Translations under genes and position numbers: made by a program
From: Acestrorhynchus altus
Taxonomy: Eukaryota > Chordata > Actinopteri > Characiformes > Acestrorhynchidae
Direction: 5' to 3'
Assembly (NCBI GenBank): GCA_034509495.1
Contig: CM067506.1
Coordinates: 23,945,069-24,009,068 of the forward strand
Length of the DNA: 64,000 nt
The notes under the pieces: generated by a model
What the model was told of the DNA's origin: nothing
Seen by the model: the letters and a program-made list of their open reading frames with translations, nothing else
The model's database searches: none
Shown: piece after piece, positions 58,217 through 64,000 of the stretch
How positions within the stretch are numbered: the first letter of the stretch is position 1
Layout: each line of letters begins with the position of its first letter

Positions 58217-59239
58217 TCAATACTTTGTTGTATATCCTCTGTTGGCAATGACAGAGGTCAAACGTTTTCTGTAAGTCTTCGCAAGGTTGGCACACACTGT
58301 TGCTGGTATGTTGGCCCATTCCTCCATGCAGATCTCCTCTAGAGCAGTGATGTTTTGGGGCTGTCGGCGGGCAACACGGACTTTTAACTCCCTCCAAAGG
58401 TTTTCGATGGGGTTGAGATCGGGAGACTGGCTAGGCCACTCCAGGACTTTGAAATGTTTCTTACGAAGCCACTCCTTTGTTGCCCTGGCAGTGTGCTTGG
58501 GATCATTGTCATGCTGAAAGACCCAGCCACGTTTCATCTTCATTGCCCTTGCTGATGGAAGGAGGTTTGCACCCAAAATCTCACAATACATGGCCCCATT
58601 CATTCTTTCATGTACACGGACCAGTCGTCCTGGTCCCTTTGCAGAGAAACAGCCCCAAAGCATGATGTTGCCACCCCCATGCTTCACAGTTGGTATGGTG
58701 TTCTTTGGATGCAACTCCGCATTCACTGTCCTCCAAACACGACGAGTTGTGTTTTTACCAAATAGTTCTACTTTGGTTTCATCTGACCATATGACATTCT
58801 CCCAATACTCTTCTGGAACATCCAAATGCTCTCTAGCAAACTTCAGACGTGCCTGGATATGGACTGGCTTAAGCAGGGGGACACGTCTGGCACTGCAAGA
58901 TCTGAGTCCCTGGCGTCGTAGTGTGTTGCTGATGGTAGCCTTTGTAACGTTGGTCCCAGCTTTCTGCAGGTCATTCACTAGATCCCCCCTTGTGGTTCTG
59001 GGATTTTTCCTCACCGTTCTTGTGATCATTTTGACCCCACGGGCTGAGATCTTGCGTGGAGCACCAGATCGAGGGAGATTAGTAGTGGTCTTGTAGGTCT
59101 TCCATTTTCTAATTATTGCTCCCACAGTAGATTTCTTCACACCAAGCTGCTTGCCTATTGCAGATTCAGTCTTCCCAGCCTGGTGCAGGTCTACAATTCA
59201 GTTTCTGGTGTCCTCCGACAGCTCTTTCGTCTTCACCAT
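58217..59239 (-). pseudogene. Tc1-like DD34E transposase, one early stop
   Basis: From an ATG at 59239-59237 the frame covers 340 codons, the usual Tc1-like length, and ends at 58217. It is broken only by TGA at codon 14 (59200-59198). The uninterrupted part runs from a Met at 59140 for 307 residues. The N-terminal paired-like helix-turn-helix region includes [12 protein letters not shown] and the GRPR-like segment is RSGAPRK. Catalytic residues are D in [13 protein letters not shown] (residue 153 of the full frame), D in [11 protein letters not shown] (244) and E in [11 protein letters not shown] (279), with 34 residues between the last two. The [16 protein letters not shown] motif is also present. 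The enzyme would cut and paste its own element; the stop should prevent full-length product. Start at the downstream Met would lose part of the first DNA-binding motif. Confidence 0.95.
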
Positions 59240-59405
59240 AGTGGAGTTTGGAGTGTGACTGTTTGAGGTTGTGGGCAGGTGTCTTTTATACTGTTAACGA
59301 CTTCAAACAGGTACCATTAATACAGGTAATGAGTGGGGGAAAGAGGAGCCTCTTAAAAAAGAAGTTACAGGTCTGTGACAGCCAGAAATCTTGCTTGTTT
59401 GTAGG

Positions 59406-59605
59406 TGACCAAATACTTATTTTCCACCATTATTTGCAAATAAATTCTTTAAAAGTCAGACAAAATTATTTTCTCAATTTTTTTTTCACATTTTGTCTCT
59501 CATAGTTGAGGTCTACCTATGATGTCAATTACAGGCCTCTCTCATCTTTTTAAGTGGGAGAACTTGCACAATTGGTGACTGACTAAATACTTATTTTCCC
59601 CACTG
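59406..59605. repeat. Right terminal inverted repeat of the Tc1-like element
   Basis: Inverted copy of 58002-58200, ending CTTATTTTCCCCACTG before the TA at 59606-59607. Differences from the left copy are single-base changes and one A-run length change, for example CCGTTAATTG on the left against CTGTAATTG on the right in the same orientation. Confidence 0.95.
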
Positions 59606-59731
59606 TATATGCTGTAATGAATGTTAATAATATTATGGAATTTCTGCTGTAATGCCTCAGTCAACTTTTTACAAAGAGGTCTTATCTGTGTGTTGTGTAT
59701 TAATGGATGTGAATCTCTCTCCGTGCTACAG

Positions 59732-59907
59732 ACATCATTGTACTCATTGCATCCATCGCTGTGGTATCAGCTGGCAGCCAGGGCAACATTTTCGCGACAT
59801 CTGCTCTGCGAAGTCTTCGCTTCTTACAGATCTTGCGGATGGTGCGCATGGACAGACGCGGGGGCACGTGGAAACTGCTGGGATCTGTAGTCTATGCTCA
59901 CAGTAAG
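59732..59907 (+). CDS. kcnq5: KCNQ5-like potassium channel, exon 4 (S3, S4 voltage sensor)
   Basis: This 176-bp exon completes the split Asp codon and encodes 59 residues. They run [19 protein letters not shown] (S3 and the short S3-S4 loop), then the S4 voltage sensor, where [20 protein letters not shown] carries the KCNQ arginine pattern with a glutamine in the third gating position. The S4-S5 linker [16 protein letters not shown] follows. The acceptor is ccgtgctacag and the donor is AAG|gtatgc. VVSA resembles KCNQ5, while AGSQGN resembles KCNQ2 and KCNQ4, so this loop alone does not settle the paralogue. No frameshift or stop is present. Confidence 0.97.
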
Positions 59908-61167
59908 GTATGCTGCGATATACATGGATTTACTTGCAGTGATAGCAAGAGTTCTCCCTTAATACTTAAAATGGTTTTATATGCCAATTTAAATATCAGA
60001 TTTTCCTTTTAAACATGATAGAAACTCTAATTTCATCCATTTCTATTACATGCAGTAGTTACCTGTACAGAATATAAAATTGAGTGAAATGAGTGTCAGC
60101 CAGCATTTGGGCTAAATTAATAAAAATAAAATAGTTCTTCTTTAATTGCAGACATTAATTATAGACCTCTGTAGAGAGTTACATTAGATGCAATCAAGTA
60201 GAAAAAAGCTGTACCTTGCACTAAATAACAGTATGTAGTAGCCTAGAGCCATGGTTCTCGAAAGGCAGGAACCCCTGTGAAATAGCATGAATGACATCAC
60301 TTCTCCTGGAAGATGTGGAACTCTCCTACATATTGATAGCAATTCTCTGATGTCTGCAAATTACTTACAATATCCAGGAAATTAAATGATTCAGGGTGTG
60401 ACATCTGAGATAATGCCAGGGTTGATAACTCGGTTGAGTGATACATGTCATATATTCATATCGAACCATGAAATAAATCTGTGAGGGTCTGTCAAAGTTT
60501 TTCTCCACACATGAAGGGGACCGTAACTGCAGAACCTCTAGATTAATCAGAACCTAATCAGAATACTAATCAGAACATTCTTGAGAAAGCACAAATAAAT
60601 AACAATGAGATTAGTGTCTACAGCTTACAATCAGATAAAGCAGTATAAAGGTCCAAAAAACAATGACAGATGATGTGTAGACTATGAGTGAGGTAATGGC
60701 AGTTCATGGTTTTGACTGTGTGAAAGTGTTCCTGTTGACTGTAGAGTTTTGACCTTGCTTTCAGCCTGTCTTTCTACATAGCTGTCTGGGCCGTAGCTCG
60801 TGCCATGAGCTACAGCCAAACCACAGACTTCCTCAACCCTCAGAAACACGCCATTTAGTGGACAGATTATGGGCTTCAGCTCCCCACTGAACACTGTGGT
60901 CTATGAAACAGACACTTTGCTCCTCTATCTGTTCTTGGCTTAAACTTCTGATTTTCCTGTCCCATAACACTCGACTAACAGTGCACACACAGTGAGCAGC
61001 AGAACTGACAAATCAATGAATGTAATTTTCTTTTTCCATCAAGCAGGGTAAAGCCATCAGCTGTTTGAGTATATGTGGCATAAGCTCAGTTTGTGGTGGT
61101 GTCTTGTCACTGACAGTTAGACTGATGTTTTGGTGGGTTGTAATGTTTTATGCTGTTCTGTTTTTAG
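59908..61167 (+). other. kcnq5: kcnq5 intron 4
   Basis: This 1260-bp GT-AG intron is AT-rich with no transposase-like sequence recognised. Its last part (61008-61105) carries a segment repeated in intron 5. A GC-richer stretch near 60740-60900 gives a short minus-strand ORF but no recognisable domain. Confidence 0.93.
61008..61105. repeat. Direct repeat left of exon 5
   Basis: ACAAATCAATGAATGTAATT then TTCTTTTTCCATCAAGCAGG and AGCCATCAGCTGTTTGAG match 62404-62502 in the same orientation with moderate divergence. It ends about 60 bp before exon 5. Dispersed repeat or duplicated intron segment; class unknown. Confidence 0.75.
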
Positions 61168-61293
61168 GAGCTGGTGACTGCCTGGTACATTGGGTTTCTG
61201 GTACTGATCTTCTCCTCCTTCTTGGTTTACTTGGTTGAGAAAGAGTTCAACAAGCAATTTGCCACCTATGCTGATGCTCTTTGGTGGGGAACG
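61168..61293 (+). CDS. kcnq5: KCNQ5-like potassium channel, exon 5 (S5 and pore helix)
   Basis: This 126-bp exon of 42 whole codons encodes [20 protein letters not shown] (S5), the extracellular turret [11 protein letters not shown], and the start of the pore helix [22 protein letters not shown] is the best KCNQ5 discriminator in the window, since KCNQ2 and KCNQ4 have other residues there. The Trp in TAWY is the residue conserved in KCNQ2-5 that binds retigabine-class openers (family knowledge). The turret VEKEFNKQF differs from mammalian VEKDANKEF. The acceptor is gttctgtttttag|GAG and the donor is acg|gtgagt. Direct repeats of about 95 bp lie in the introns on both sides (61008-61105 and 62404-62502). 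Confidence 0.97.
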
Positions 61294-61508
61294 GTGAGTT
61301 TACCTAATATGCCCCCCCCCTTTTCTACCATTCCCTTGCCCTCATGGACACAAACAGCGTTTACATGCAAACAGTGACTCACTCCTAGCAGAACCAATAT
61401 TCTAACTTTTCCATTTTCTGAATAATAGGCAAAGCTACAGGCATATCAAATAGCATAGCTTTGCCTCTCTATTAGACATGGCAGGAGTGTTTGTATCAGT
61501 TAGGTTTG

Positions 61509-61522
61509 CACACACACACACA

Positions 61523-61576
<54 letters not shown>
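61509..61576. repeat. (CA)n microsatellite
   Basis: CA array with one TC interruption in intron 5. Confidence 0.97.
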
Positions 61577-61577
<1 letters not shown>

Positions 61578-62403
61578 CTGCATTAAGCAATAAAATCACT
61601 GCATTATTAATCATTAGTTTCAAATGAGCATTTCTGTCTGGTTTACATTTTTAGTCCTGGAACTCGCACAGAGCAATGCAGCCATAAGACATACACATAT
61701 GTTCATATCATGCCAACAGATTTACTGTAATAACTTTCAATCCATCCTCATGCATCTTCTTATATGCCATCACTATCACTCAGAATCCTCCTGCAAGATT
61801 TCTGAGTGACAGTGACAAATATATACTGTGTGGAAGTGTTGAAACCTACAGGAACGTTTATGACATCCCTTTCTAAATCCACAGGAATTAACCTATAGTT
61901 GGTTTCCCCCCTCAGCAGCTATTGTGTAATCAGAGCATTATGGATCCCACCCTGTAACACAAAGTGGTCTGACACATTTTGGCTAAATTGATGTGGTTCA
62001 TGATGCTTCCACTTTTCAGTAATACCACTCAGAGTTCGCTGCATATTAGGAGGGAAGAAATTTCACGATTTGAGTTGTTGCAATAGTGACACCCTAATAC
62101 AATATTACACTACAATATGCATGGCTATGTGCTTGGTATTTTTACATTATTGGAATGAATCCTAAATTCTATGATTAAGAGGTGTGTCCCAATACTTTAG
62201 CCCACTTTGTTATACAGGGGTGTACTGCACACAAATAAACTTTTCTCTAAGGGAGTAGTATCAATACAGTGCAACTATGAGCACCACGACAAGACTAAGT
62301 GTTAGGATCATGTGCTGCATGCTACAGTAGCTTAAGCATCATAGTATAAAAACACAGCAGTGTACCCACCATGGGCATTACTGTAGTTCCTCACCAGTGG
62401 AAT

Positions 62404-62502
62404 TAAGAAATCGATAAATGCAATTTTCTGTTCCCATCAAGCAAGGAAAACCCATCAGCTATTTTAATGCTGATGACATAAGGTCAATTCGTGGCTGTGT
62501 GT
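62404..62502. repeat. Direct repeat right of exon 5
   Basis: GAAATCGATAAATGCAATTT then TCTGTTCCCATCAAGCAAGG and ACCCATCAGCTATTTTAATG. Second copy of 61008-61105, about 1.4 kb downstream in intron 5. Confidence 0.75.
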
Positions 62503-62656
62503 AGGCATGCAGTTTCACTTTTAGAGGGTTGGAGACACAAGCTGACCAGTGATGGGCTCCTACACTGCCACAAAGTATTTACGCTGGATTCAGCCTAGGC
62601 TTATGTGAGGAGCTGCCAGGCTGACTGCAGCACAAAAGAGAAAAGCAGAAGAGCAG

Positions 62657-62658
<2 letters not shown>

Positions 62659-62736
<78 letters not shown>
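62659..62736. repeat. (GT)n microsatellite
   Basis: 78-bp GT array in intron 5. Confidence 0.97.
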
Positions 62737-62739
<3 letters not shown>

Positions 62740-63348
62740 CCCAGTCCTCACCAAAAGGCCACAGCACGCTCTGCATTTGACAGATTGCTCACTTTTACTG
62801 GATGTGTTGAATTTGCTTTGGCCTGGGCTGTGTTTAAGTATCCCCTGCCTGCAAGAATCCGAGGCTTTCACTTACTGGTGTGGAAAAGGAGCAGGAACTG
62901 TTAGACTAATGCTTTTTTTAATGCAAGCTACTGATTTGTTACCTTCACAGAAGGGGTGGAGGCAACACAGGCCTGTGCAGCTGTAACTCTATAGTAGGTC
63001 TCTGTTTGGATTTAGATATTCATGGTTGTTTAAAATGGAAGATTGGACAGGGGTTGTTGTAAGTGTAGCCGCAAGTCCAGTGTGTGGCTTTTACTCCACT
63101 GTGTGATGGCTTTTCATACATGATCAGAAGAAACAGTATGGGACTATATGCACTGCACTTTGGCCAGTTTTCCATACAAAAACCCCACAAACAGTCAGTG
63201 GAGGAAAGCAAAGTATATGTGGGCTCTCCCCCTCTTCCTCAGCTGATTGAAGGTAGAGTCTGGGCACTACATATTGCTCTGGACTTGTAATCAGTAGGGT
63301 AATCTAATTCCGTCTGCCTACAAGAAGCTGGCGAGGCTCAGATTTTGA

Positions 63349-64000
<652 letters not shown>

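Larger units (their letters stand above)
58002..59605 (-). mobile_element. Tc1-like DNA transposon, nearly intact, IR/DR type
   Basis: The element is 1604 bp long and lies between TA dinucleotides (58000-58001 and 59606-59607), the target duplication of Tc1/mariner transposons. The left inverted repeat (58002-58200) and right inverted repeat (59406-59605) are about 200 bp each and differ at only a handful of positions. Each carries an outer and an inner copy of a direct repeat, GGAAAATAAGTATTTAGTCA and GGAAAATAAGTATTTGGTCA, the IR/DR arrangement known from fish Tc1-like elements. The transposase frame runs on the minus strand, antisense to kcnq5. The high similarity of the two repeats points to a young insertion. 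It belongs to a family that is common in fish genomes. Confidence 0.97.
57082..59731 (+). other. kcnq5: kcnq5 intron 3, carrying a Tc1-like transposon
   Basis: This 2650-bp GT-AG intron starts with a (GA)n array at the donor and contains the nearly intact Tc1-like element at 58002-59605, which accounts for about 60% of its length. Without the element the intron would be about 1.05 kb. Positions 57150-57995 hold no recognised feature apart from a few CCTAA-like words near 57265-57305. Confidence 0.93.

Noticed and set aside
58287..59096. Plus-strand ORFs inside the Tc1-like element (up to 168 codons)
   Set aside because: They are shadows of the minus-strand transposase frame.

Overview
The window is vertebrate nuclear DNA, almost certainly from a teleost fish. 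It is AT-rich and intron-dominated. It is crowded with long dinucleotide microsatellites, Tc1/mariner-type DNA transposon remains and short dispersed repeats of kinds I associate with fish genomes. An ostariophysan (characin or catfish-like) source is plausible from the repeat families, but I cannot prove it. There is no bacterial gene organisation, operon, CRISPR array or phage.

The only host gene I can support is a KCNQ (Kv7) voltage-gated potassium channel on the + strand, best matched to KCNQ5. Five consecutive coding exons lie in the right-hand 10.5 kb: 53559-53649 (S1), 56955-57081 (S2 and linker), 59732-59907 (S3-S4 and start of the S4-S5 linker), 61168-61293 (S5 and pore helix) and 63409-63519 (selectivity filter and first half of S6). 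Their lengths (91, 127, 176, 126 and 111 bp) and phases match those I recall for KCNQ exons 2-6. Every intron boundary seen is GT-AG. Exon 1 and exon 7 onward are outside the window, so positions 1-53558 are read as the 3' part of a very long intron 1.

Intron 1 holds no exon I can recognise. It contains many microsatellites, at least eleven decayed Tc1/mariner transposase fragments on both strands, three copies of one tRNA-derived SINE, several probable MITEs, a degenerate interstitial TTAGGG block of about 0.7 kb (48040-48720), duplicated (TTCTC)n blocks, a C-rich block with the longest ORF of the intron (38308-38970), and a few GC-richer islands that may be regulatory. A good recursive-splice-site candidate (pyrimidine tract, TATAG, then GTAAGT) sits at 12980/12981 in the orientation of the gene.

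Intron 3 carries a nearly intact 1604-bp Tc1-like transposon (58002-59605), antisense to the channel gene. It has about 200-bp inverted repeats, internal direct repeats, TA target duplications and a 340-codon DD34E transposase frame broken only by a stop at codon 14. I found no convincing evidence of an undescribed biological system. The best leads are the recursive splice site, the young transposon, the telomere-like block with higher-order structure, and repeats placed next to splice sites.
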